11,630 bases of DNA from Actinomycetes bacterium (GCA_023423475.1 JAFAFN010000513.1:1-11630), one strand, 5' to 3'. Shown: positions 1 to 6,978, numbered from the stretch's first letter. Program-made: numbers and translations. The notes: generated by a model not told the origin, from the sequence alone.

Positions 1-815
1 CCCCAGTAGGCGGCGTTGCCGGCGTTCTGCGCCGACTGCGGCGCGGCATCGACCGGGGTCGTCACCGCGGTGCCGACGTAGCTGGTCGCGTTGGTGAACG
101 AGGCGCTGTAGTTGGCCGCGCCGTAGACGTCGGGCAGGTTCGCGAGGGTCACCTGGGTCGCCGGGAGGACGACACCGGGAGCGGTCGGGTCGGCCATGTC
201 CTTGGCGATGCCCGACAGCGTGGCGGTCAGCGTCGCGTTGCCCGCGGCGTTCACGGTGAGGCGAGGGTTGCTGACCTGGAAGGGCACGAGCTGGCCGTAG
301 AAGTTGATCGTGAAGGTGCCGTTCCACTGCACGGTCGACACGCCGGTGGCGGTGTTGACGGTGCCCTCGCCGCCGGCGAGCACGATGCGCTGATCGAGGA
401 AGGCCGCGTTGTACGCGGTGACGACGGTGCCCGCACCGTTGCGGTTGCGGTTCGCGTACGAGACCGAGGCCTCGGAGCCGATGTTCACGAAGTTGCCGGC
501 GGCGTTCTTCTTCTGCACGGTGACGTCACCGTCGGTCGCGACGTAGGTGCCGGCACTGGTCGCGCCCTGGCTGCCGGCGTTCCAGTAGTTCACGTCGCCG
601 TTGTAGACACCGTTGTTCGCCTCCTGGCTGATGGTCCAGTTCAGGGTGGCGTTGGTGACGGCGCGGTTCGGGTTCGGAGTGGTGGTCGGCGTGGTCGGGG
701 TCGTCGTGGTGGTGGTGCCCGGCGGGGTCTGCGGCACACAGGCACCGATCAGGACGGCGGCGGCGACCGCGGCGACGGCTCCCAGGGCCGCGCGACGTGT
801 CTTCGAGGACTTCAT
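1..815 (-). CDS. HtaA-type domain lipoprotein (partial, 3' end beyond window)
   Basis: Open frame from ATG at 815 to the left edge, 271 codons with no stop. An ATG at 824 is in frame but abuts AAGGAG (825-830) with no spacer; the ATG at 815 has a 9-base spacer, so I chose it. Residues 1-25 are a lipoprotein signal (KSSKTRR, hydrophobic Ala/Val core, IGA then Cys26). A Thr/Pro linker (about 30-50) follows, then a long HtaA-like domain from about residue 55 (WTISQEANNG, then VQWNGTF..NFYGQL..F..SNPRLTV at 162-188). It is a clear paralogue of the HtaA part of the gene at 2136-3704 and aligns with it to near the C-terminal AYW motif. The His found in that protein (YGHL) is Gln here (YGQL, Q175). 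HtaA domains bind haem at the surface of corynebacteria; ligand binding here is inferred. It lies 122 bases after the DUF916 gene and has its own promoter-like element. Confidence 0.85.
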   Translation of the reverse strand, partial: MKSSKTRRAALGAVAAVAAAVLIGACVPQTPPGTTTTTTPTTPTTTPNPNRAVTNATLNWTISQEANNGVYNGDVNYWNAGSQGATSAGTYVATDGDVTVQKKNAAGNFVNIGSEASVSYANRNRNGAGTVVTAYNAAFLDQRIVLAGGEGTVNTATGVSTVQWNGTFTINFYGQLVPFQVSNPRLTVNAAGNATLTATLSGIAKDMADPTAPGVVLPATQVTLANLPDVYGAANYSASFTNATSYVGTAVTTPVDAAPQSAQNAGNAAYW

Positions 816-824
816 CAGCTGCAT

Positions 825-830
825 CTCCTT
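825..830 (-). promoter_or_regulatory. Shine-Dalgarno AAGGAG deciding the lipoprotein start
   Basis: On the minus strand AAGGAG is followed directly by one ATG and, 9 bases later, by a second in-frame ATG at 815. Spacing favours the second, which also puts a normal short basic n-region before the lipoprotein signal core. Confidence 0.7.
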
Positions 831-899
831 GTTGGGTCGCTCCGAGACGGGTCACAGCGGGCGCTTGCGAACAAGGACCCCTCCGTCCGGGTAGGAGTT

Positions 900-928
900 A
901 ACCTAGGTTTACAGAACCGGATCAGCAA
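900..928 (-). promoter_or_regulatory. Candidate sigma70-type promoter for the HtaA lipoprotein
   Basis: On the minus strand TTGCTG (923-928) is followed, after exactly 17 bases, by TAGGTT (900-905), a TANNNT -10. This is a locally AT-rich island in GC-rich DNA, just downstream of the DUF916 stop. It predicts a leader of roughly 75-80 bases ending in the AAGGAG Shine-Dalgarno. The -35 matches consensus only in TTG. It suggests the lipoprotein can be transcribed separately from the three genes upstream. Confidence 0.45.
903..921. promoter_or_regulatory. Weak DtxR/IdeR-like iron-box candidate
   Basis: The plus strand reads AGGTT-TACAG-AACC, the half-sites and five-base spacing of the DtxR/IdeR consensus (AGGTT-N5-AACCT). 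Over the 19-base consensus I count 11 matches, which is weak. The site sits over and beside the -10 hexamer of the HtaA lipoprotein promoter, where an iron repressor would act. HtaA genes are iron- and DtxR-regulated in corynebacteria. An overlapping AACCTAGGTT palindrome (900-909) is also present. Confidence 0.25.
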
Positions 929-937
929 GATTCCTGG

Positions 938-2128
938 TCAGGCATCGGTGTCGCTCACATCGGACGGACCCGGATTTGGCATCGGGGTGTACGGCGGCGG
1001 AACGCTCGACGGTGGAGTCGCCGCGGCGGCCGCGCCGGCGGGCACCGGCTGCTCCCCCCGCTCGTCGAGTGCGCGGGCCACTGCGTCGTCGATCTGGGAC
1101 GAGAGCCGCCGACGGTTCCTCGCCCGCAGGACCAGGGCGATCACCACGGCGGCCGCGACGAGTGCGAGCAGGATGAGCGCGGGGACCGGGACCAGGCTGA
1201 GCCGGGTCCGTGCGGTGACCGGTGCCGGCGCCGGACGCAGCTGCTCGCCCGAGGCGTCGTAGGGCACGAGCTCGACCGAGGCGGTGGTCGAGAAGCCCGG
1301 CCACACCCCCGCGACACGTTGGGTCAGCGTGTAGGAGTTCTCCGGCAGGAGCTCCTTCATGTCGGCTGCCTCGTCGACGCGCTCACCGAAGCCGAGGCCG
1401 GTGGCGACCCGTGCGACCCGGGTCGCTCGAAGTCGGACGTTGCCGGTGTTCTCGACGGTGTAGGTCAGCACCATCGTGCCGGGGGCGAGCGGGTTGACGC
1501 TCGAGTGGTACTCGGCGCGCAGATCGGTGAAGGTCAGCTCCGGCTCGAGCTCGCCGTCGACACGCAGGTAGATCCGACTCCCCAACCGCCGCTCGACCTT
1601 GACGCGGTTGCCGTCGCTGCCCTCCTCTGTCACCGTCAACGACGTGACGATGCCGCCGACGTGGTCGCCCGGCGCCGCGTCGTCGGGGACCTCGATGGTG
1701 AAGGGCACGGTGACCTTCTCGCCCGCGGGCACCGTGATCGACGTGGACTCGGGTGTGGTCCACGCCCCGACGTCGGTCGGCCGCTCGTCGCCGGCGAGCA
1801 GGTCGGTCCCGCCCTCGTCGGTGTTGAAGGCGTCGCTCACGTAGACACCGAGGACCAGGTTGACCCTGCCGTCGTTCGAGACGACGAGCTCGTCGGTGAC
1901 GGTGTCACCCGGGTCGGCCTCGAGCACGAAGTTCGGCCGCGCGGCGCCGTCCTCGCCGGCGCTGGGCCGCACCGACCAGGTCGCAGCCAGCGCAGCGGGC
2001 GGCTCACCCGTGCCGCCCCCGGATGTCCCGTCCTGGGCGGCGACGGATCCGAGAGACGCGAGGGCGGACGTCGCGCACAGCGCGACGGCGAGCACGAGCT
2101 GCCGCGAGCGGCGGCCTGACGGCGACAC
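938..2128 (-). CDS. DUF916-family, WxL-partner-like membrane protein
   Basis: 396 codons from GTG at 2128. Residues 1-31 are a signal peptide (RRSRQ, hydrophobic core, VAA). Residues about 49-200 match the DUF916 pattern: WSVRPS, RPNFVLEADPGDTVTDELVVSN, YVSDAF, then PAGE.VTVPFTIEVP and GDHVGGI. A second Ig-like domain (about 200-300) has YTVENTGNVRL. A single transmembrane helix (about 313-335) precedes RARNRRR and a 60-residue Pro/Ala-rich cytoplasmic tail. In Firmicutes this order (DUF916, DUF3324, membrane anchor) belongs to WxL-interacting proteins that bind peptidoglycan and WxL partners. The gene starts 7 bases after the stop of a WxL-like protein gene, exactly the expected partner. No clear Shine-Dalgarno is visible, so translation is probably coupled to the gene before. 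Confidence 0.85.
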   Translation of the reverse strand: MSPSGRRSRQLVLAVALCATSALASLGSVAAQDGTSGGGTGEPPAALAATWSVRPSAGEDGAARPNFVLEADPGDTVTDELVVSNDGRVNLVLGVYVSDAFNTDEGGTDLLAGDERPTDVGAWTTPESTSITVPAGEKVTVPFTIEVPDDAAPGDHVGGIVTSLTVTEEGSDGNRVKVERRLGSRIYLRVDGELEPELTFTDLRAEYHSSVNPLAPGTMVLTYTVENTGNVRLRATRVARVATGLGFGERVDEAADMKELLPENSYTLTQRVAGVWPGFSTTASVELVPYDASGEQLRPAPAPVTARTRLSLVPVPALILLALVAAAVVIALVLRARNRRRLSSQIDDAVARALDERGEQPVPAGAAAAATPPSSVPPPYTPMPNPGPSDVSDTDA

Positions 2129-2135
2129 GTTCGGC

Positions 2136-3704
2136 TCAGCCGAGCGCGGTCAGCGTGAGGGTGGCGGTGTAGCTGCCCGCGGGCGTCGAGCTCGGGATGA
2201 GCAGATCGAGATCCGCACCCACGGTGACCGACCCCTTGGCGTGACCCGCAGGGGCCGACGCCAGCGGCGAGACGTCCGCGAGGCCGTTGCCCGCGATCAG
2301 CCCGGAGCTCACCGTGCCACCGGGCACGGCGCCGCCACCGGCGGAGATGACCCGCGGGACCCAGCCGAGGTACTTCCCGGCGAGACCGCCGCTGAAGTTG
2401 CTCACCTGGCCCGACAGCGACCACGACGGGCTGCCGTTGCGGGTGTCGACGATCGTGACGCCCGACAGCGAGCCACCGAAGCGCAGCTGACCTTCGCCGC
2501 TGGCGACCTGGCTGAGGGTGACCCCGGACTGGCCGGCGTCGATCGTCCAACGGAAGACGTCGTCGGGCAGGCCGTCGCCGTCACCGTCGGTGCCGTCACC
2601 GCCGCCGGGGTTCTCGCCGTTGTTGTCGAGGGTCTCGGGGACGTCGACACCGATGGTCAGGCCACCGGATGAGCCGGGCGTGGTGGTCGTGGTGACCGAC
2701 GTGGTCGTCGTCGTGGGCGAGGTCGTCGTCGTGGTGGGCGACGTGGTGGTCGTCGAGGAGCCGCCGACGACCGTGGTGGTGGTCGTCGTGGGCGGGGCCG
2801 TACCCGGACCGAACCCGACCGAGATCGGTGCCGCCGGCTTGCGGGAGTCCGCTGCGCCGCCGGTGGTGTACCAGTACGCACCGAGGCCCAGGTTCGACAT
2901 CGCGTCGACGAACGGCGTCGGCCAGGAACCCCAGCCGTCGTAGATCCGGATCTGCGGGACGTCGTTCGAGTTGTAGGTCACGCCGCGGTACACGGGCGTC
3001 ACGACGAACCCGTCGGTGTTGCGGGAGCCCACGTTGCGCAGCTCGGCGATCACGATGCCCGGCATCGGATCGACCAGTTCGCGGACGTCCGGGTTGTCCA
3101 TGCTCGAGCGGTAGCCACCAACGGTCGCGGTGACGCGACCGTTGCCGCTCGCGTCGACGGTGAGGTGCGGGTCCTTGAACCAGAACGGTGAGAGGTGGCC
3201 GTAGTAGTTGTTCGAGAAGGTGCCCTGCCACTGGATCGAGACCTCGCCGGTGACGGGGTCCGCCGTGCCGGTGCCGTTCTCGTAGCGGACCTTCTGGCCG
3301 AGACGACGGGTCCCTGCCGCGGTCACGGCGACGCCGTCCTTGTCGCGGCAGCGCGAGCTGTAGTCCGAGATCGGCACGTGGTTGCCCGCAGCGTTGAGCT
3401 TGAGCACGGTCGCGTCGCCGTCGGTCGCGGTGTAGGTGCCGACGTGGCCGTCGGACTCACCTGCGCTCATGAAGTTGCACGACCCGTTGAACGCGCCCGT
3501 GTTGGCCTCGTCGCTGACGGCCCACTCGAAGGTCGCCTCGGTGATCTGGTTCGGTGCGGCGTCCGCTGTGTGGGTGGCGCCGACGACCGACAGCGTCAAC
3601 ATGCCCAGCGCGAGCGTGGCCACCGTCGCCACACGTGTGCGCCTCGGTGTCCGCCCTTCCTCGCTGGTCCTGGCGGCCTGCCCGTTGCTCCGCATCTCGC
3701 CCAC
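2136..3704 (-). CDS. Secreted HtaA-domain / WxL-like domain fusion protein
   Basis: I chose GTG at 3704 (522 codons): CAGGAG lies 6 bases upstream and it shortens an otherwise unusually long n-region. The frame also opens at ATG 3770, which overlaps the previous stop as ATGA (544 codons; residue numbers below use that frame). The hydrophobic signal core is about 47-65, with cleavage near ADA-AP (71/72). Residues 77-320 form a long actinobacterial HtaA-like domain (FEWAVSDEAN, GSCNFMSAG, IQWQGTF, YYGHL..F..KDPHLTV, GAYWYTTGG). A Thr-rich linker (325-369) and a DGDGDG-type acidic stretch (392-404) follow. Residues about 405-544 form a WxL-like domain: WSLSGQVSNF at 450-459, LGWVP, then AGSYTATLTLTAL at the end. 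Its second Trp-x-Leu is not kept. The partner DUF916 gene follows immediately. Likely role: a ligand (perhaps haem) binding surface protein held non-covalently on the wall. Binding is inferred. Confidence 0.85.
   Translation of the reverse strand: MGEMRSNGQAARTSEEGRTPRRTRVATVATLALGMLTLSVVGATHTADAAPNQITEATFEWAVSDEANTGAFNGSCNFMSAGESDGHVGTYTATDGDATVLKLNAAGNHVPISDYSSRCRDKDGVAVTAAGTRRLGQKVRYENGTGTADPVTGEVSIQWQGTFSNNYYGHLSPFWFKDPHLTVDASGNGRVTATVGGYRSSMDNPDVRELVDPMPGIVIAELRNVGSRNTDGFVVTPVYRGVTYNSNDVPQIRIYDGWGSWPTPFVDAMSNLGLGAYWYTTGGAADSRKPAAPISVGFGPGTAPPTTTTTTVVGGSSTTTTSPTTTTTSPTTTTTSVTTTTTPGSSGGLTIGVDVPETLDNNGENPGGGDGTDGDGDGLPDDVFRWTIDAGQSGVTLSQVASGEGQLRFGGSLSGVTIVDTRNGSPSWSLSGQVSNFSGGLAGKYLGWVPRVISAGGGAVPGGTVSSGLIAGNGLADVSPLASAPAGHAKGSVTVGADLDLLIPSSTPAGSYTATLTLTALG
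2664..2798 (-). repeat. Thr-rich linker repeat inside the HtaA-WxL gene
   Basis: The coding strand carries tandem runs of ACG/ACC Thr codons. They encode imperfect PTTTTTS-type units of about 21 bases, repeated three to four times, between the HtaA and WxL-like domains. It reads as a flexible, possibly O-glycosylated spacer. Codon repetition makes the tract prone to length change by slippage. The HtaA lipoprotein has a shorter Thr/Pro linker at the same position before its domain. Confidence 0.8.
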
Positions 3705-3766
3705 TGACTGCTCCTGTCGTCCGACCGCCGTCGTGTCCATCCGCCACTGCTCGCCGCGCCGAGCCC

Positions 3767-4849
3767 TCATGCGGCGCTCCGCCGCTTGCGGGCCACCAGG
3801 GCCGTGCCGCCACCGATCACCGCGACCAGTGCCACGACGATCCCGACGATGACCAGCGGGCCGGACCCGCCGCCACCGCCGCTGTCGCCGAAGTCCTGCA
3901 CCTTGGCCGCGATCTCGTCGGTCTCCTCGACCTCGGCGTCGTCCTCGGCGCCGTCATCGACGGTGGTCTCGGTCGGGGCCTCGCCCACGGAGCCGACCTC
4001 GGTCGGCGTGTCGTCGGTGGCACCTGCGACGTCGTTCCCGCCGCCGCCGGCGGCCGGGGTCCCGGTGTCACCGGTGTCGGCCGGGGGTGCCCCGTCGATC
4101 GGGCCCGCGGCCGGCGGGTTCGCGCTGCCGCCGGCGCCGCCGCCCTGAGGAGCAGCGGGTGGCACCACGACACCCTGGGCGTTGGTGAAGTTGATGGGGA
4201 AGAACTGCTCGTTGGTGCGCGAGGACTTGCCGTGGGCACCGATGGTGAAGACACCGCACTGCACGACCATGCAGTCGACGCTCGCCGACTGGCCGGTGAC
4301 GACGTCGACGAACGAGAACTTCGAGCCGCGGACGGTCAGGTCCGCCGACCAGTTGCCGGCGCCGTCCATGTGGAACGGGGTCGAGTCGCCGGACTCACCG
4401 CCCTGGGTGAACGAGACGAGCCGGACCACGCCGGTGCCGTCGTCGCGGGTGTCGGCGCCGCCGCCCTCACCCGGGTAGCTGTAGGTCTGGCCGAAGAGGC
4501 CGGTGGCCGAGGTGGACGAGCGCCAGCTCGGTCCCCACTGACCGCCGGGCTTGACCCAGCCGAAGAACAGGTAGACACCGCCGAAGACGTTGGTGCCGCA
4601 CACGTGGGGCGGCACCAGGTAGTTGGTGGCGGTCACCGTGACATTCGCGGTCTCGTTCTCGCCGATGGTCGTGCGGCTGGGTGTGAGCGTCGGGGCGACC
4701 GACGTGTTCGACCCGCACTGCTGGGTCCGCGCTGCCGGTGCAGCGGGAGCGGCCGAGGCCGACGGCGCCAGAAGGGTCGCCAACAGCGTCATGACGGCCA
4801 CTCCGAGTAGCCCCGTTCTGAACACCGTGCCGCGAGAGGAAGAGCCCAT
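3767..4849 (-). CDS. Secreted, membrane-anchored neocarzinostatin-like Ig protein
   Basis: 360 codons from ATG at 4849. Residues 1-33 are a signal peptide (GLLGVAVMTLLATLLAPSASA). Residues about 48-222 resemble the neocarzinostatin-like Ig domain that accompanies HtaA proteins in actinobacteria: opening VAPTLTPSRTTIGENETANV, GGVYLFFGWV, then VDCMVVQCGVFTIGAHG and FFPINF at the end. C193 and C198 form the short disulfide loop typical of the fold; C45 and C84 may pair. A low-complexity Gly/Pro then Asp/Glu-rich stalk (about 229-330) leads to one transmembrane helix (331-353) and ARKRR, so the domain faces outward. It is the first gene of the surface locus and its stop overlaps an in-frame ATG of the next gene as ATGA. 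No Shine-Dalgarno precedes the start; a -10 element 8 bases upstream suggests a leaderless transcript. Domain assignment is by motif only. Confidence 0.75.
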   Translation of the reverse strand: MGSSSRGTVFRTGLLGVAVMTLLATLLAPSASAAPAAPAARTQQCGSNTSVAPTLTPSRTTIGENETANVTVTATNYLVPPHVCGTNVFGGVYLFFGWVKPGGQWGPSWRSSTSATGLFGQTYSYPGEGGGADTRDDGTGVVRLVSFTQGGESGDSTPFHMDGAGNWSADLTVRGSKFSFVDVVTGQSASVDCMVVQCGVFTIGAHGKSSRTNEQFFPINFTNAQGVVVPPAAPQGGGAGGSANPPAAGPIDGAPPADTGDTGTPAAGGGGNDVAGATDDTPTEVGSVGEAPTETTVDDGAEDDAEVEETDEIAAKVQDFGDSGGGGGSGPLVIVGIVVALVAVIGGGTALVARKRRSAA

Positions 4850-4857
4850 GAGCGGCG

Positions 4858-4887
4858 ATGTTAGGGAGTCTTAACGAGGCGGAGCAA
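4858..4887 (-). promoter_or_regulatory. Promoter of the surface-protein operon (leaderless layout)
   Basis: On the minus strand TTGCTC (4882-4887), an 18-base spacer and TAACAT (4858-4863) precede the ATG at 4849 by only 8 bases. Transcription would start at or within a base or two of the start codon. No Shine-Dalgarno is present. The same TTGCT- type -35 is seen before the HtaA lipoprotein. It probably drives the three genes from 4849 to 938. Confidence 0.5.
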
Positions 4888-4907
4888 GACCGTCGCTGTC
4901 GCCGTCG

Positions 4908-5969
4908 TCACTCCGGCTCGTCGTCACTCCGCGAGATCTCGACGTCGAGCCGGGCCACCCAGTTCGCCAGGCCTCGGTGGTCGCGGGTGACCACCGCGGC
5001 GACGGCGGTCACGACGAGCAGCACGAGGAAGCCGACCTCGGCCACGACCGAGTCCCACGCGCCGAGCACGACGAGGGCTCCCACACCGCTGCAGAGCTTG
5101 AGCACGCGCGCGACGGGCGTCCACCACGCACTGGTCGACCTCGTCCTGACGCGCACCACCAGCTCGCCGATCGTGCGGCCCGTCCCGAGCACCGCGATCG
5201 CCTCGAGGCAGAGCGGCACACCCCACTGCACCGCGGCCTGGGCCGTCGGGGTCATGTCGAGAAACGCGACGTCGTCGAACTCGAGGAGCCAGGTGCGCCA
5301 CACCACGAGCGCGACGGCGCCGACGAGCACGATGGTCAGCAGGTCGCTCACCATCGCGACGACCCGGCGTCCGAGGGTGAGACCCGACGGCACCGACGGC
5401 GCGTCCAGGTCGACCCCGGCGAGCAGAGGGATCGACAGCAGCGATCCGAGCACCGCGCCGGTGGTGTTGGTCAGCAGGTCGTCGACGTCGAAGAGCCGGT
5501 ACGAGCAGTCGTAGAGCCCCCACGTCCCGGTCAGCTGCGTCGTCTCGATCAGCAACGAGACCACGAAGCCCAACACGAGGGCGCTCGCCACTCCCCGGCC
5601 CCACCTCCACCGCAGGATGAACCCGAGCGGGACGAAGAACGCCACGTTGAGCACGACCTGCAGCAGCATCGGGTCGCGCAGGAGGTCGACCACCGAGTCG
5701 CCGCGCTGCCACACGACGTCGTCGACCGACGCGAGCGGACGCAGCTGCGCCGTGGTGCACACCACGTCGAGCGGATCGGGCAGCGGGAGCAGGGTGTAGG
5801 TCCACAGGGCCAACCCGTAGACCGGCACCACCACGAGGGCGAGCAGGTCCCAGCGCGTCAGGCGACCCTCGCGGCGGTAGTGCCGCGCCGCGACGGGGAC
5901 GAAGCAGACGACCGCGAGCGCGACACCGCCGATGATCGCAGCGATCCCGTTGAGCTCCTGTGCCGACAC
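4908..5969 (-). CDS. VanZ-like / RDD-family fusion membrane protein
   Basis: 353 codons from GTG at 5969. The N-terminal half is VanZ-like: membrane segments near 9-28, 41-63, 101-118 (LNVAFFVPLGFIL), 127-146 (VSLLIETTQ) and 168-183, with the family signature RLFDVDDLLTNTTGAVLG at 158-175. The C-terminal half (about 198-345) looks like an RDD domain: LGRRVVAMVSDLLTIVLVG at 199-217 with the Arg-Asp pair, a hydrophobic segment at 246-261, GRTIGELVVRVR at 264-275, two more segments to about 328, then DHRGLANWVARLDVE. VanZ gives low-level teicoplanin resistance in enterococci; most VanZ-like proteins have no known role, and RDD proteins are possible transporters or accessory membrane proteins. 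It sits on the same strand as the genes on both sides, with 58 bases before the surface operon. Function unknown. Confidence 0.85.
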   Translation of the reverse strand: MSAQELNGIAAIIGGVALAVVCFVPVAARHYRREGRLTRWDLLALVVVPVYGLALWTYTLLPLPDPLDVVCTTAQLRPLASVDDVVWQRGDSVVDLLRDPMLLQVVLNVAFFVPLGFILRWRWGRGVASALVLGFVVSLLIETTQLTGTWGLYDCSYRLFDVDDLLTNTTGAVLGSLLSIPLLAGVDLDAPSVPSGLTLGRRVVAMVSDLLTIVLVGAVALVVWRTWLLEFDDVAFLDMTPTAQAAVQWGVPLCLEAIAVLGTGRTIGELVVRVRTRSTSAWWTPVARVLKLCSGVGALVVLGAWDSVVAEVGFLVLLVVTAVAAVVTRDHRGLANWVARLDVEISRSDDEPE

Positions 5970-5975
5970 GTCGGC

Positions 5976-5981
5976 AACCTA
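5976..5981 (-). promoter_or_regulatory. Leaderless-type -10 (TAGGTT) before VanZ-RDD
   Basis: On the minus strand TAGGTT is separated from the GTG start at 5969 by six bases (GCCGAC). No Shine-Dalgarno and no convincing -35 are seen. The position matches actinobacterial leaderless genes. Confidence 0.35.
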
Positions 5982-6000
5982 CGCCCGACGGGCGCCGAGC

Positions 6001-6951
6001 TCAGACCTGCGCGGGGAAGACCCCGGCCCGTGACAGCAGACCGGGCGTGCCGCGTCCGAGCAGCTCGTCGGACTGCATCCACTCGACCGCCGAGATGAGC
6101 TCGGCCAGATCGAGTCCGGTGTCGTAGCCCATGCGATCGAGCATGAACGCGACGTCCTCGGTCGGCACGTTGCCCGTGGCGTTGGGGGCGAACGGGCAGC
6201 CGCCGATCCCTCCGAGCGAGGAGTCGACGACGGTGACCCCGGCTTCGACCGCCGCGGCGACGTTGGCCACGCCGGTGTTGCGCGTGTTGTGGAAGTGCAC
6301 CCTGAGGCGCTGGTCGTCGCCGTGGGCAGCGATCGCGTCGCGTGCGATCCCGATGCGCTCGCGCACGTCGGTCGGCACCGCGACCCCGATCGAGTCGGCC
6401 AGGGCGATCTCGACGCCGCCGGCGGCGGCGCAGCGATCGACGACGTCGGCGAGACGCTCGAGCGGCACCTCTCCCTCGTAGGGGCAGCCGAAGCTGGCCG
6501 CTAGGGTCACCGAGGCCGGCACGCCCGCCGCGGCGGCGTCGCGTGCGATGTCCTCCCACGCGGCGATGCCACCATCGGTGTCGGTGCCCTGGTTCTTGGA
6601 CGAGAAGGTGTCGCTGACGACGACCACCGCGTTCACCTCGTCGCAGCCCGCTGCGAGCGCCCGGTCGAGCCCCCGTCGGTTGAGGACCAGCCCGATGAAC
6701 GACGTGGACCGCAGCGGGTCCTCGGCCGGCGAGGCGGCCCGACGTGCGAGCAGCTCGGCCATGAGCTCGTCCGCGTCGGCCATCTGCGGCACCCTCGCCG
6801 GGTTCACGAAGCTCGTCGTCTCGATCCGACGCACACCGGCGGAGATGATGCGCGAGATCAGCTCGAGCTTCGCCGCGGTCGACACGACGGCACCGTCGCT
6901 CTGGAGTCCGTCGCGGGGTGCCACGTCGATGATGGTGATCGGACTGCTCAT
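6001..6951 (-). CDS. HMG-CoA lyase family protein (hydroxyacyl-CoA lyase)
   Basis: 316 codons from ATG at 6951, the usual length for bacterial HMG-CoA lyases. The enzyme family cleaves 3-hydroxy-3-methylglutaryl-CoA (or related hydroxyacyl-CoAs) to acetyl-CoA and a keto acid in the cytoplasm. Every catalytic or metal residue I know from the human enzyme is present at matching spacing: R13-D14 in APRDGLQ, E44 in ETTSF, D186 in ALADSIG, H219 and H221 in VHFHNT, C252 in GIGGCPFAPNATGN, N261. SFVNPARVPQMAD (48-59) is also typical. The HFHNTRN motif in place of HxHDT marks a subfamily, so the substrate may not be HMG-CoA. It lies 27 bases after a CoA-transferase gene on the same strand. A TAGCGT hexamer 6 bases before the ATG suggests an extra leaderless transcript. 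Confidence 0.9.
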   Translation of the reverse strand: MSSPITIIDVAPRDGLQSDGAVVSTAAKLELISRIISAGVRRIETTSFVNPARVPQMADADELMAELLARRAASPAEDPLRSTSFIGLVLNRRGLDRALAAGCDEVNAVVVVSDTFSSKNQGTDTDGGIAAWEDIARDAAAAGVPASVTLAASFGCPYEGEVPLERLADVVDRCAAAGGVEIALADSIGVAVPTDVRERIGIARDAIAAHGDDQRLRVHFHNTRNTGVANVAAAVEAGVTVVDSSLGGIGGCPFAPNATGNVPTEDVAFMLDRMGYDTGLDLAELISAVEWMQSDELLGRGTPGLLSRAGVFPAQV

Positions 6952-6957
6952 GGCACA

Positions 6958-6963
6958 ACGCTA
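6958..6963 (-). promoter_or_regulatory. Leaderless-type -10 (TAGCGT) before the lyase gene
   Basis: On the minus strand TAGCGT is followed by TGTGCC and then the ATG at 6951. No Shine-Dalgarno is visible. The identical hexamer precedes the VOC gene at 9473. It implies the lyase can be transcribed independently of the CoA-transferase gene just upstream. Confidence 0.35.
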
Positions 6964-6978
6964 TCGGCCGGGGCGGCC

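Noticed and set aside
1319..2672. Long plus-strand open frames (266 and 270 codons) across the DUF916 and HtaA-WxL genes
   Set aside because: They are antisense to well-supported genes, are rich in Arg/Gly/Asp from GC-biased codon positions, and match no family.
2664..2798. Tandem repeats considered as a CRISPR or non-coding satellite
   Set aside because: They are in-frame Thr codon runs within the HtaA-WxL gene with no spacers.
3554..4810. Plus-strand open frame of 418 codons
   Set aside because: It is antisense to the neocarzinostatin-like gene; composition is typical of a shadow frame with no domain or signal.
1..4849. Calling the surface locus a haem-uptake system outright
   Set aside because: No haem ABC transporter, haem oxygenase or regulator gene is in the window, and the HtaA-like domains are of the long divergent type, so haem as ligand stays an inference.
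6964..6978. GGCC-GGGGC-GGCC motif between the lyase and CoA-transferase genes as a terminator
   Set aside because: The stem is only four base pairs and lies between two same-strand genes 27 bases apart; too weak to call.
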